Notes under the pieces: generated by a model
What the model saw: only the letters and a program-made list of their open reading frames with translations
Database searches by the model: none
Told to the model about the DNA's origin: nothing
Shown here: one piece after another, positions 8,681 through 18,263 of the stretch
Layout of the letters: each line of letters starts with the position of its first letter
Numbering within the stretch: position 1 is the stretch's first letter
Made by a program: the position numbers and the translations under genes
Assembly (NCBI GenBank): GCA_965116935.1
Contig: OZ220737.1
Location: 5,022,001 to 5,086,000, forward strand
Reading direction: 5' to 3'
Origin: VXYL01 sp965116935
Lineage (GTDB): Bacteria > Pseudomonadota > Gammaproteobacteria > Pseudomonadales > Azotimanducaceae
DNA: 64,000 nt

Positions 8681-9757
8681 CTACTCCCCGGCACTCTCCG
8701 CCCGCCGGGCGATCTCCTCTCGCTCTAGCCGTCTTGCGCCGCGCAGGATGTTGCCCATGGCGTAGTTGCCTTCGTGGCAGGCATATTCGAACACGCCCAC
8801 GTCGCTGCGCTTCCAGACATACTCGCCGCTCCACGGGGCTTGCCAGATGGTGGGGTCGTTGACGGTGAAGTTGTACAGGAGGTTGCCGTCTTCGCGCAGG
8901 GTGAAGCGTTCGACGAGGTGCAGGTTTTCGTCGCCGCCGTAGAGGCCCGTGTCTTCGCGAAAGTTGGTGGTGTCCACGACCAGGGTGTCGCCTTCCCAGT
9001 GGCCGATGGAGTCGCCGAGCCAAAGCTGCACATCGGCCGGCGGATGCTCCGAGCCCAGGCGGATGATTCTGGCGTCGTGGACCATCTCGACCAGGATCAT
9101 CACGTGGGTTTCGGTCTGCACGATGCGCTTGAAGTTGTTGTAGAGGCCGGGGAGCATCGGCGGCCCGGCACTGAAGCCGAGTATGCATCGTTCGGCGAGG
9201 GCGAGGTCTTCGGGATTGTCGAACGGGCCGCGAGGCTGATCGAGCCAGGATGCGGTGCCGTCGTTGTCGTGGATGAAGGAGCTGAAGTTGTCCGCCACTT
9301 TCATCATGCCCTTGGCGGTCATGGGTGGATAGCGGCCGTTCGGCGGGTCGTAGAGGATGGAAGTGCGGAACTTGCCATCGATGGCCACGATGTCGCTGCC
9401 GGGGTCCACCCACCACGAGTTGTAGCCCCCGACATTGCCGGCACCGAAGGCATTGATGCCATCGCCCCCCTTCACCGGGGCGCCGCGGTTCGGATCGCTG
9501 GAACGGTTTTCGGCGAATGCCAGGGCGTCGGCCACGCCCTTGATTTGCGCCTGGGCTTCCTCCGGCGTCATGAATCGCTGCTCGCCGAGTTCGCGCGGCC
9601 GTTCCACCGGCGTGATCGAGCCGCTATCGTAGTTGCCGGTGAGATCGGGCAACCCCGCGCTGGTGCGCCGGATGTCCGCCGCGCTGCCGGTGGCAAGGGC
9701 CATGCAGAGCGCAGCTATGCAGGCTCTGCTGAAGGATTCCGGGATTCGAGTCTTCAT
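8681..9757 (-). CDS. exported protein of an uncharacterised conserved family
   Basis: A 358-residue protein that I recognise as a widespread but unnamed secreted family of marine and soil Proteobacteria. The start at 9757 is supported by AGGAGG seven bases upstream. The N-terminus (RACIAALCMALATGSAADI) looks like a Sec signal peptide. Conserved-looking blocks are VAIDGKFRTSILYDPPNGR, GPPMLPGLYNNFKRIVQT, WLGDSIGHWEGDTLVVDTTN and FEYACHEGNYAMGNIL; the repeated short beta-like motifs suggest a beta-rich periplasmic fold. It begins 29 bases after the end of the TonB receptor gene and is probably in the same operon, so a role in handling the receptor's ligand is possible. Confidence 0.7.
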   Translation of the reverse strand: MKTRIPESFSRACIAALCMALATGSAADIRRTSAGLPDLTGNYDSGSITPVERPRELGEQRFMTPEEAQAQIKGVADALAFAENRSSDPNRGAPVKGGDGINAFGAGNVGGYNSWWVDPGSDIVAIDGKFRTSILYDPPNGRYPPMTAKGMMKVADNFSSFIHDNDGTASWLDQPRGPFDNPEDLALAERCILGFSAGPPMLPGLYNNFKRIVQTETHVMILVEMVHDARIIRLGSEHPPADVQLWLGDSIGHWEGDTLVVDTTNFREDTGLYGGDENLHLVERFTLREDGNLLYNFTVNDPTIWQAPWSGEYVWKRSDVGVFEYACHEGNYAMGNILRGARRLEREEIARRAESAGE

Positions 9758-9786
9758 GGCATGTCCTCCTGCTTGGACATCGGCCG

Positions 9787-12354
9787 CTACGGCGCGAGTC
9801 CGTGGCTCAGGCGAAGGTACACGAACCGTCCGCCGAGTCCCCAAGGGGTGTCTGTAGGATAGCGGATGCCCCAGAGCACGTTGGAGAGGTGCGTCTTGGG
9901 CAGTTCCGTTGGCAACTCGTCGAAGAGGTTGTTGACCCCTGCCGCCAGCCTGAGCGAGCCCCAGTCGAGCCGGGCCTCGGCATCCACGGCATTGCCGGCG
10001 TCCACCTCGATCTTTCCGGTGTCGAGAGGGTGCTGCACCGTGTCGCCGAAGTGGTTGATGCAGACAACGACGCCCCACCGGCCGCGGGTGAAGTCGGCGG
10101 TAACGTTCGCTTGCCGCCCCGGCTGGCCCCGTTCGAGCTGGTCCGCCGCCCAACCGCCGTAGTAGTCGCTGAACCCCACCCCGGCAGGAGTGCCGGCCGG
10201 GAGGTTGCGGCCAGCGATTTCGGTCTCGCTCGCGTGCGCGCCAGCGGAGAGCCAGAGGTAGCCACCAGCCACCGGCAAGCCCCAGCGCGCCGAAAGGTCG
10301 AACCCGGTCGTTTCCGTGTCAACGCCGTTGAAGAAGAACGCTGCGGTGCTCACGAGCTCTGCATCGCATGCGGCAATGCCGGCGCAGCCGAGTCCCTGCG
10401 AGCGCACCACCCTGTCGTTGATGCGGGTGGAGAAGACGTCTGCCGTCAGCCGCAGGCGGTTTCCGGCCCAGACGCCGACAAGGCCGGCGCTGACGTTCTG
10501 CGCCGTCTCGTGCTGCAACGAATCCACGCCAAAGGCGCGGGCGACTTAGTGCCCTTCGCCCGCCGACAGGGTCGTGGTGAGACCGGCATCGCTGGCGACG
10601 AACAGGATGGAGTTGAAGCGCCGCTGCGACAGGCTCGGCGCCCGAAATCCGGTGGAAACCCCGCCACGCAGGGCGATCCGATCGCTGAGCTCGAACCGGC
10701 CCACCACCTTGCCGGTGGTCTGGGCGCCGGCGTCGCTGTAATCCTCGGCGCGCAATGCCGCGCCGATCAACACGCCCTCGGCTGGACGGCTTTCCACATC
10801 CACGTAGGCCGCCATGCTGTAGCGGCTATCGTCGCTCAGGCGCGCATTGCGGGGGCTGTAGCCCGGATAGCCCTGAAAGCCGCAGGCAGCGACGACGCCA
10901 TCGAGCGGCTGCCCGTCCGGGCCCACGGCAAAGGCGCGGAAGTCCGCCACATGCGGCAGACCGCAGGACCAACTCGCGGGATCTCCGGCTCGCTGTCGAT
11001 ACGACTCCCCCCGCCGCTCCACCCCGGCGGCCACGGCGCTCAGCGGTGCCCCGTCGAAGTCGCGGCGAATGTCGAGGTTGACGCTGGCCTGGCGAAAGTC
11101 GATGCCGCCGCTCTTGCCGCCTCGGGGGCCGGCGTTGGCGATCACCTGCGCCACGCTGGCCTCAGGGTGACTGGCGAGGTAGTACGCCGCGATGGAGGCG
11201 TTGATGGTGCTGGCAGCGGCGAAGTTGAACCGGTTTCTGCCATAGCCGGCGCTTAAGTCCACCTCCCAGTCTCGGACGCGAAGGCGCCAGCCGCCGGCGA
11301 GAGAGATGTCGTCGATCCCGGATTCCTCCGTCGGCAGGAAGCCGTTCGGATAGACCGGGTGCGCGTTGCGTTCGTGAAACGTGATGAAGTTCGGCAGCAC
11401 GAAATCCCAGGTCGGATCGCCCGTCTCAATGCCCTCCCAATAGCCGTGCCGGAAGCGATAGGCGCCGCTCGAACGCCCCTCGCGCCGGGATGCGCCGCCG
11501 AATGCATACAGTTCGGAGGTGTCGCCAACCGGCAACATGGCGTTGGCGAAGAGGGCCATGCCGGCGTGCGACGGCGAGCTCAACGTGACGAGTTGGTCCT
11601 GGTAGTCGGGATCGAGGCCCCCGTTGCCGCCGTTGCGCTCGATGGAGTCCTTTTGGTGCGCCTCCAAGGTCCAGTTCAGGAATCCGCCGTCACCAACCGC
11701 AATGCCGCTGTTGACCGAAAGCCCAACGGTGCCCCCTTGCACGTCAGGGCTGGTGCCGGCATAGAGGGTCGTCTCCGGGGCAAGCGTCTCCTTCAGCGCG
11801 AGGTTGATGACGCCGGCGATGGCATCGGAGCCGTACTGCGCTGCCGCACCGTCGCGCAGCACCTCCACGCGGCCAATCGCCGCTTGAGGGATGGCACGCA
11901 GGTCCGTGCCGCCGGTACCGTAGCCGATCACGCCGTCGAGCACCCGAAGCCAGGCCATGCTGTGGCGGCGCTTGCCATTGACCAGCACGAGGGTTTGATC
12001 CGGCCCGAGCCCGCGCAAGGTGGCGGTGTGCAAGAGCGCCCCGTCGCCCACGGAAAGGCGCGAATAATTGAACGAGGGCGCGAGCTTGGTGAGCGCGGCG
12101 CCGAGGTCGACTTCGCCGGTGCGGGCAAGGTCGAAGCCTTGGTGGACATCGACGGGAACCGGCAGTTCATCGGCGCGGCTTTCCGTGCGCGCTCGGGTGC
12201 CGACGACAACCATCTCTTCGAGGCGGTCGGCGCTTTCCGTGCCCGACCGTTCCTCCGCAGCCAACGCGCCCAACGAGACGAATGCAAGGAGGGCAATCAG
12301 GCCAGTCCGGTAGTTCACGTTACGTGTCTCCGCCACCTTTGCCTTTGTGACCAT
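9787..12354 (-). pseudogene. TonB-dependent outer-membrane receptor, interrupted by one in-frame stop
   Basis: Encodes a TonB-dependent receptor: signal peptide (GLIALLAFVSLGALAAEE), plug domain (LEEMVVVGTRA, LRGLGPDQTLVLVNGKRRH, RVEVLRDGAAAQYGSDAIAG) and a long beta-barrel ending in FVYLRLSHGL. The reading frame is interrupted at 10546-10548 by TAA, with the same frame continuing on both sides; before it the sequence reads SAGEGH and after it VARAFGVDSLQHETAQN, which joins naturally as one barrel segment. A single base change in a Tyr codon (TAC or TAT to TAA) would explain it. The product as read would lack the last 250 or so barrel residues and could not fold, so this is a recent pseudogene or a sequencing error. 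The ligand is unknown. Confidence 0.88.
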
Positions 12355-12369
12355 GGTACGCCCTTTGCT

Positions 12370-12555
12370 CGCCCTAGCAGTCTGTCGGACTTAACGACGC
12401 GGGCCTTCGGAGGGAAGGCATTCTGCCTTCCCTGGCGCCGACAGGCGCCCTTCCTCTGTCGGCATCCGGCCCGTGCGCCTGATGGCGCACGAGGGAAGGC
12501 AGGATGCCTTCCCTCCGAAGGCCCGCGTCGTTAAGTCCGACAGACTGCTAGGGCG
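12370..12555. repeat. MITE-like element with near-perfect terminal inverted repeats (A copy)
   Basis: A 186-base element whose ends are inverted copies of each other: 52 bases starting CGCCCTAGCAGTCTGTCGGA match exactly, then after one mismatch another 11 match. Each arm itself contains an AGGGAAGGCA/TGCCTTCCCT hairpin. The centre carries GGCGCC-GACA-GGCGCC and GTGCGCC-TGAT-GGCGCAC. There is no coding capacity. Related arms occur at 8.5 and 58.8 kb. The structure fits a non-autonomous transposable element or a REP/BIME-like repeat; direct target duplications are not clear. Confidence 0.85.
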
Positions 12556-12604
12556 TCACAATCGATGAACGGGACGCAGGCAAAACACTGCCAACGGGAC
12601 ATGC

Positions 12605-13483
12605 ATGAACCTGTCGAGGCTCTTCGGATCCATCGCTTGCGCAGCGGCCTACAGCGCAGAGGGCACCTCGGTGTGCGCGCCCACAGGTGTGTCCGAACGC
12701 GTCTTCGTGGCCTTAAGTCGCGTCCAAGAGGCCGTGGCCCACGGCCCTGCCGTGGATGCAGTGTCCGTCGAGGAATCCGAGCTGCGTGTTCGCCTTCGAT
12801 CGTGGCAGAACGCTAGCGCGGGTGCCGAACAGGTCGTTCGCCTCGTACACGCCTATGGGGCGCACGAGGTTGATGCCCGCATTCCGATGCCAACCAACGG
12901 CCACCTGCACCGGCTCGGCATTGAGTGGCACCGGCACTCGCCAAAGTGGGAGGTGGCCGTCGCGCCGACGCTGGCTGCCTCCTCCAACGCCGGCCGTCAC
13001 CCTCGAGTGCTGGATGCGAGCATGGTCGATTGGCACGTTTCTGCGCGCCGTATCGAACCCATCACGCCGAGCCTCGCCGTGCTCTTCGGCATCTGTCGGG
13101 ACGACCGGAAGGGCGTCGTCCGCACCCTGCCATCGGCAGCGATTCGCTGGCAGCCCCACGCCGGCACGGAGGTGCTACTGGGCTATCCCGACTCGCGCAT
13201 CCACCATCGCCTGAGCCCCTCCCTGCGACTCGGCCTCGCACTGTCGCCTTCGGGCGGCGCGTGGCATGCGTTCGACAGGGAACTCACGCACAAGACACAG
13301 TTCGCCCGCCGCGGGTGGCGGCTCGAAGCCGAGTTGGCCCTCGGTCTGCCGAGGCGGCAGCAGGCCGCAGTCGCCATCGGCATCGAACGACAACGGGCGC
13401 TGGAGTTCTACAGCCCGCCCGGCACCAGAATGTCCGTCGACGTTGGGCAAACAACCTACCTCACACTCCGCTGGCGGCGCTGA
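12605..13483 (+). CDS. hypothetical protein, possibly outer-membrane beta-barrel
   Basis: A 292-residue protein I do not recognise. The N-terminus (MNLSRLFGSIACAAAYSAEG) is weakly signal-like. The second half has alternating strands such as RRGWRLEAELALGLPRR, AAVAIGIERQRALEF and the C-terminal TTYLTLRWRR, which alternate hydrophobic and polar residues and end in an aromatic-rich strand, as in outer-membrane barrels. The ATG at 12605 is used; no strong ribosome site is visible. It follows the MITE-like repeat and converges on a small membrane-protein gene. The barrel call is inference only. Confidence 0.5.
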   Translation: MNLSRLFGSIACAAAYSAEGTSVCAPTGVSERVFVALSRVQEAVAHGPAVDAVSVEESELRVRLRSWQNASAGAEQVVRLVHAYGAHEVDARIPMPTNGHLHRLGIEWHRHSPKWEVAVAPTLAASSNAGRHPRVLDASMVDWHVSARRIEPITPSLAVLFGICRDDRKGVVRTLPSAAIRWQPHAGTEVLLGYPDSRIHHRLSPSLRLGLALSPSGGAWHAFDRELTHKTQFARRGWRLEAELALGLPRRQQAAVAIGIERQRALEFYSPPGTRMSVDVGQTTYLTLRWRR

Positions 13484-13544
13484 GCGAAGGCGTGCCCGCA
13501 CGGCCAGCGCCTCTCTCCTGAAGGCGCCGCGCAAGGTGGCGCGT

Positions 13545-13997
13545 TCAGGTCGAGTCCGAAGCTCCTGACGGACGCCGGCGGGCGACGGCGGCGAACGTCA
13601 AGCCGCCGATGGCACCGGCTGCGGCCTGAAGCGCCATGCCAAGCCCGCTGCGAGTAGCCGGTAGCGGATGCATGCCCAGCACCGCAAACATGAGCGAGTG
13701 CAGGGCAAGGAGCGCCGCAGCACCGCCGACTGCATAGGCCACGGCGCGTGGCCCAGGCACGAACCGCAGCACGAGTGCCGTGACCGGATAGGCGACCAGC
13801 AAGGCGATGGCGATGATGGGCAGGTAGGTGACGGCGAGCCCGGCAAGGTCGTGCAGGGTTGCCGTGATGCGAGTGGCGAAATCCACCGGCACGCCAAACG
13901 AGGCGACCTCTTGCAGGATCATCTGCGTGGACAGCAGAGATCCGGCCAGATAGGTCACCAACACCGCGCAAGCGAAGGCCCCGATGCGTCGCGTCAT
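13545..13997 (-). CDS. small four-helix membrane protein
   Basis: A 150-residue protein with four clear hydrophobic segments: IGAFACAVLVTYLAGSLL, LAVTYLPIIAIALLVAYPV, YAVGGAAALLALHSLMFAVL and LQAAAGAIGGLTFAAVA, ending in a basic tail (ARRRPSG). The ATG at 13997 places one Arg pair (MTRRIG) before the first helix. No family is recognised; the topology resembles small inner-membrane proteins of unknown role. It is divergent from the sugar dehydrogenase gene, whose start lies 130 bases away. Confidence 0.65.
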   Translation of the reverse strand: MTRRIGAFACAVLVTYLAGSLLSTQMILQEVASFGVPVDFATRITATLHDLAGLAVTYLPIIAIALLVAYPVTALVLRFVPGPRAVAYAVGGAAALLALHSLMFAVLGMHPLPATRSGLGMALQAAAGAIGGLTFAAVARRRPSGASDST

Positions 13998-14127
13998 GTA
14001 CTCTGCGCCCTCAACGCCAAGCCGCCAAAATAACCGGAGTATCGTGGTGAAGGAAGGAGCGACCCAAAGCCGGACCGCCACCTTGCACTCGCTCGGAGCT
14101 GGCTCCGCCTCCGGAGCCCAACCGTCC

Positions 14128-15252
14128 ATGGACATCCGTCGGCTGGTCGCCGATTGGCGGGCCTGTGCCGGGCGGGCCATGGCGGCCCTCGCCCTCGCAT
14201 GCGCCAGCGCCGTGTCCGCCACCGAGTATCGTCTCGAAAGGGTGGCCGAAGGACTCGACTTTCCTTGGTGCGTTACGTTCCTGCCGGGCGGCGACATGCT
14301 TGTGACGGAACTCGGCGGCACCCTGCGCCGGGTTTCTCGAGGCGGCAGCGTCAGCGACCCTATCGCTGGCGTCCCGCCCGTGTTTCGCCGCAGCCAGGGC
14401 GGGCTGTTCGATGTGCTGCTGCACCCGGATTTCGCCAGCAACGCCACCCTCTTCCTCTCCTACGCCGCCTTGCCGGAAGACGACAACGCCACCGAAGTGC
14501 TCCGTGCCCGGCTTGATGGCAACAGGCTAGTGGACGGCGAGGTGATCTTCTCGGCGACGCCGCGCAAGCCCACGCCCGTCCACTACGGCGGCCGCATGGC
14601 CTTTCTGCCCGACGGCACGCTGCTCCTCACGAGCGGCGACGGCTTCGACTTCCGCGAGCAGGCACAAGACCTCGGCAGCCTGCTTGGCAAGACCGTGCGC
14701 ATCCACGCCGACGGCAGCACTCCCGCCGACAACCCGTTCGCCGGCGTCGAAGTGGCGCTGCCCGAGATATACACCTACGGCCACCGCAACGCCCAAGGGC
14801 TCGCGCTGGCACCAGACGGCACGGTCTATCTGCACGAACACGGCGCCCGCGGCGGCGACGAAACCAACGTCCTCACGCCTGGCGCCAACTACGGCTGGCC
14901 CGCGCTCACCCACGGCATCGACTACAACGGCGCCTACATCTCGCCGTTCACCGAAGCGGAGGGCATGGCCAGCCCCATCCACGACTGGACCCCATCCATC
15001 GCCCCCTCCGGCCTCGCCGTTTACGCAGGAGAGAGCTTCCCGGAATGGCAAGGCGACCTCTTCGTCGGCGCACTGGTGGACAAGGAGGTGCGGCGGCTCG
15101 ACATCGAGAACGGCGAAGTGGTGGCGGAGGAAGCACTCTTCACCGAACTCGATCGCCGCATCCGCGACGTGCGCGTCCACGACGGCCACCTCTACATCGT
15201 CGAGGACGGCGCTGACGCCGGCATCGTCCGCGTCGCACCGGCGACCGAGTAA
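14128..15252 (+). CDS. PQQ-dependent sugar dehydrogenase family protein (GSDH/sorbosone dehydrogenase)
   Basis: A 374-residue exported six-bladed beta-propeller predicted to oxidise aldoses at the periplasmic face with PQQ. The ATG at 14128 gives a signal peptide (GRAMAALALACASAVSATEY) and has GGAG 11 bases upstream. Diagnostic blocks are LDFPWCVTFLPGGDMLVTE, HYGGRMAFLPDGTLLLTSGD, EIYTYGHRNAQGLALAPDG, EHGARGGDETNVLTPGANYG and the terminal VHDGHLYIVEDG. Two degenerate copies of the last third occur at 17.8 and 20.2 kb. No pqq biosynthesis gene is in the window, and family members of this clade (Asd-like) often lack proven activity, so the sugar substrate is unknown. Confidence 0.9.
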   Translation: MDIRRLVADWRACAGRAMAALALACASAVSATEYRLERVAEGLDFPWCVTFLPGGDMLVTELGGTLRRVSRGGSVSDPIAGVPPVFRRSQGGLFDVLLHPDFASNATLFLSYAALPEDDNATEVLRARLDGNRLVDGEVIFSATPRKPTPVHYGGRMAFLPDGTLLLTSGDGFDFREQAQDLGSLLGKTVRIHADGSTPADNPFAGVEVALPEIYTYGHRNAQGLALAPDGTVYLHEHGARGGDETNVLTPGANYGWPALTHGIDYNGAYISPFTEAEGMASPIHDWTPSIAPSGLAVYAGESFPEWQGDLFVGALVDKEVRRLDIENGEVVAEEALFTELDRRIRDVRVHDGHLYIVEDGADAGIVRVAPATE

Positions 15253-15335
15253 GCCAACCGCCCCCACCAGACGAACGCTACGGGCCCTTCGACCCCTTGT
15301 TTGCCCGCCGTTGCAAGCGGCGTTACTCTGCCCCT

Positions 15336-16037
15336 ATGCCTGACCCAACCCACGCTTGGCTTGGCGAACATTCGGATCTGCGCCTTGAGGACGGGGCGCT
15401 GGTGTTCCCCATGCCTGTCGAGTGTTACGACCACCTGATGGATGGCGAAAGCCTGCCCCGTGGCGCCTCGTACAACGGACTTCGCAGCGCCATGGAGGTG
15501 GACGCCGTGCCCAATGGTCGCTATCACGATCCCCGCGCTACCGCCCTTTACCACCTGTTCCAGCAGATTCGGCTCACATCCGGAGTGAGCGCCTACGCCG
15601 GCACCACCTCGCCTCTCGAAGGCAGCGCCAACGACCGTCGCCATCCGGACGCACAGTTCTTCGTCACGCCCGCCAAGCTCGAGGCCCTACGCGCGGCATC
15701 GAGACCCGCACCAGTGCCGGATGTGGTTGTTGAAGTGGACACCACGCCACTAAGCCCCGGTCGCGAACGTGATCGGCTAGCCGCCTATGCCCGGATGGAC
15801 GTGCCGGAAGTATGGGTGTGGCGGCGCACCGCCGGCACCGAGGCAGCTCCGGTAGGCCAGGCCACCTTGTTCGTCGCTTCGGATAACGGATACGACGAGG
15901 CACGGGAGTCAACCATCGTTCCGTCTCTCAAGCCGTCCGACATCGAGGCACTGCTGCACGAACCAGACGACCTCGCACGAGACGCACAAGCGGAACGCCT
16001 TGCGGCACGCTTGGCGATGGCCTTCCGGCACCGATGA
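15336..16037 (+). CDS. Uma2/DUF820-like PD-(D/E)xK family protein
   Basis: A 233-residue protein resembling the Uma2 family, putative restriction-endonuclease-like fold proteins of unknown function. Visible core: HPDAQFF (acidic residue), PDVVVEVDTTP (beta-strand with Glu), then RLAAYARMDVPEVWVWRR, the family's typical helix-strand ending. The usual Lys after EV is not obvious (EVD here), so catalytic ability is doubtful. The start ATG at 15336 is the first after the upstream gene's terminator region. The family is expanded in Cyanobacteria and Planctomycetes and sporadic in Proteobacteria, so transfer is possible. Confidence 0.72.
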   Translation: MPDPTHAWLGEHSDLRLEDGALVFPMPVECYDHLMDGESLPRGASYNGLRSAMEVDAVPNGRYHDPRATALYHLFQQIRLTSGVSAYAGTTSPLEGSANDRRHPDAQFFVTPAKLEALRAASRPAPVPDVVVEVDTTPLSPGRERDRLAAYARMDVPEVWVWRRTAGTEAAPVGQATLFVASDNGYDEARESTIVPSLKPSDIEALLHEPDDLARDAQAERLAARLAMAFRHR

Positions 16038-16052
16038 GCCGCCTGAAAGCCT

Positions 16053-16763
16053 TTGCACGCAGGTTCCACACGACTACAAGCGGCCGCTATCGCCGTTGCC
16101 CTTGGTTTCGGCTTTGCGGCCGCAGGGGTTGACATTCCCGATGCTCACGAGGGCAAGGATGAAACTCGCGGACCGGCCAGTGAGGCGTTCGAGCGCGGAG
16201 TGAAACTGTATCTCAGCCTTCCGCCCATGGCGGACGTGCCCAGAGAGCTAGCCGCCGCGGCATTGGTCGAGTTCCAGCAGGCATACCAAGGCCTCCCCAA
16301 GGAAGTTGTACATTTGCACCTCCCTGCACTCATTTGGGCCGCCTTTGACGCCGGACAATACGGACAGGCGCGTGCCTACGCCGATGAGGCGCTCACCCTC
16401 ACGCCGAGGCCCTGGGCGGACAACAGCGATGGCCGCTACGCCGCCCACTTGGTTCTTGGACACCTGGCTCTCGACGAGGGCGATTCAGAACGGGCCGCCC
16501 GCCACCTCACGTTGGCGGGCCAGCAGACAGACCAGCTCATGTTCACTTGGGGCCCGAATGTCAGCCTTGCCCGGCAACTCATCAAGCATGGCCAACGTGA
16601 AGCGGTTGCCGCGTACTTCGAGCAGTGCGCCGGTGCCTGGAGTCGGTACTTTGGCTGGCGGCTCAAGGAATGGGCCGCACACATACGGTCCGGCCACATT
16701 CCCAACATCCCGAAGCCCAGTGCCTTCATGAAGATTGCATTCCCACCGCCCACACCTCCATAG
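16053..16763 (+). CDS. exported TPR-like hypothetical protein
   Basis: A 236-residue product starting with TTG at 16053, the only start that keeps the signal-like segment (RLQAAAIAVALGFGFAAAG). The body is helical with TPR-like spacing: ALVEFQQAYQGLPKEVV, AFDAGQYGQARAYADEALTL, VLGHLALDEGDSERAARHL and LIKHGQREAVAAYFEQC. It starts 15 bases after the Uma2-like gene. TPR proteins scaffold protein complexes; no partner is evident. The non-ATG start and possible upstream ATG (16034) in another frame leave the N-terminus uncertain. Confidence 0.62.
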   Translation: MHAGSTRLQAAAIAVALGFGFAAAGVDIPDAHEGKDETRGPASEAFERGVKLYLSLPPMADVPRELAAAALVEFQQAYQGLPKEVVHLHLPALIWAAFDAGQYGQARAYADEALTLTPRPWADNSDGRYAAHLVLGHLALDEGDSERAARHLTLAGQQTDQLMFTWGPNVSLARQLIKHGQREAVAAYFEQCAGAWSRYFGWRLKEWAAHIRSGHIPNIPKPSAFMKIAFPPPTPP

Positions 16764-16865
16764 TGCGTGCCGCCTTCACATTGGCGGCGCGTGCTTCAAC
16801 CGCAATCGCATTTCCGGCGGGGCAAGGCTACCCTCGCCAACTATTGCCCTTCATCCTCTGCGGCT

Positions 16866-17681
16866 TCATGTGCGCCATGCCGGGTTACGCCTCGCGACAG
16901 CTGGGACGACATCCCTTTTCACCTCGAACTGTCGGCTCGCCCTCTCGATCAGTTCCGCCAGCTTGGAACAACCGTAAGTGCGTGGGTCGAACTCTGGATG
17001 CGCCGCTCGCAAGTGCTTCCCAATGACGCCCAGGGGAACCCAATCCTCGTCATAGTTGCGCATTGCAGCAACGATCATCGGCATCGCCCTTCGCGGTGAT
17101 TTCTCGACGTTGTTGCCGGCGACCGAGTCACCGTTCGTTTGCAACGGGACCGGCCGGAGGGAAGACGCGCAAGGCGCCGCGCCTTGCTCCCCCAACGATT
17201 CGGGAACCGACGCTTCGGGTCCGTCGTCGGCCTGCCCCCGGCCTCCTGCATGCAGCAGGTTCTCGATGAAAATGAACCGCTTGCACGCTTTCCGAAACGA
17301 CCCCGGCGTGTTCTGCCTGCCGATCCCGAAAACGTCCAGCCCTTGCTCCCGCACCCGGCTTGCCAACCGCGTGAAGTCGCTGTCCGACGATACAAGCACA
17401 AACCCGTCGAATCGTCCGGTGTGGAGCAGGTCCATGGCATCGATCACCAACGCGATGTCAGACGAGTTCTTGCCCGTCGTGTACGCGAACTGCTGGTGTG
17501 GGACAATCGCGTGCGCCGGCAGCACACGCGACCAACCCGCAAGTTTCGTTCCCGAAAAATCGCCATAGATCCGTCGGACACTACCTTCTCCAATCGTCGC
17601 AACTTCCTCGAAAATCGCCTTGGCCCAACCGGGCGACGTATTGTCTGCATCGATCAAAACCGCAAGGCGCGGTTCGTTCAT
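16866..17681 (-). CDS. NYN-domain ribonuclease with C-terminal OST-HTH/LOTUS domain
   Basis: A 271-residue protein with two domains. Residues 1-145 form an NYN (PIN-like) nuclease: VLIDADNT (Asp11, Asp13), GKNSSDIALVIDAMD (Asp75 and neighbours) and LVSSDSDFTRLA (Asp100, Asp102) supply the metal-binding acids. After a linker of about 50 residues, RNYDEDWVPLGVIGKHLRAA and YGCSKLAELIERASRQFEVK match an OST-HTH/LOTUS winged helix, which binds RNA (G-quadruplex or dsRNA in studied cases). ATG at 17681 has AAGGA seven bases upstream and is preferred over ATG 17699. Bacterial NYN-LOTUS proteins are largely uncharacterised; RNA cleavage is inferred. Confidence 0.88.
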   Translation of the reverse strand: MNEPRLAVLIDADNTSPGWAKAIFEEVATIGEGSVRRIYGDFSGTKLAGWSRVLPAHAIVPHQQFAYTTGKNSSDIALVIDAMDLLHTGRFDGFVLVSSDSDFTRLASRVREQGLDVFGIGRQNTPGSFRKACKRFIFIENLLHAGGRGQADDGPEASVPESLGEQGAAPCASSLRPVPLQTNGDSVAGNNVEKSPRRAMPMIVAAMRNYDEDWVPLGVIGKHLRAAHPEFDPRTYGCSKLAELIERASRQFEVKRDVVPAVARRNPAWRT

Positions 17682-17812
17682 CTGGACATCCTTCGACATG
17701 GATCGGTCGCCCCATCTATGAGTCGCGCAACAGCATCGAATTGTCGCATGGGCTTACGTTGGGCGAACGACATAGCGGGCATTATGGTGCACGCGGCCTT
17801 CCGCTGACCAAA

Positions 17813-18096
17813 TGCCGCCCCCATCACCCCCTCGGACCTCGCCGTGTATGCGGGAGAGCGCTTCCCGGACTAGGAAGGCGATCCTCTTCGTCGGCGCACT
17901 GGTGGACAAGGAGACGCGGCGGCTAGACGTCGAGCACGGAGAGCACGGGGAGCACGGGAGGATAGTGGCCGAGGAGGCACTCTTCACCGAACTCGACCGC
18001 TGCATCCGAGACGTGCGTGTCCACGACGGCCACCTATACATCGTGGAGGATGGCCGAGATGCCGACATCGTCCGAGTGATACCAACGACCGAGTAA
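17813..18096 (+). pseudogene. decayed 3' fragment of PQQ sugar dehydrogenase gene
   Basis: Matches the last quarter of the intact dehydrogenase gene at 14128-15252 (homologous to about 14990-15252). It has a TGG-to-TAG stop at 17871, a one-base insertion just after it, and a 9-base unit (GAGCACGGG-like) repeated three times at about 17932-17958. It still ends in the same VHDGHLYIVEDG block and stop. No upstream part of the gene is present, so this is a truncated, non-functional duplicate. The piece between the NYN gene start (17681) and here shows no other feature. Confidence 0.85.
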
Positions 18097-18263
18097 CGCC
18101 CGCGGGAGTTCGGCACGAAGGAAGCGGCTTTGGCCACGGGACGGGGGTGCTACGAATGGCGATGGAGCTGCGATGGGAGCCACATGGCTTTGGGCGCGAG
18201 TGCATCCTTCCTTGCTGCAGCGCCGCAAGGCCCGCGAGCGTCGCACGCAACCGCGGCCGAATC

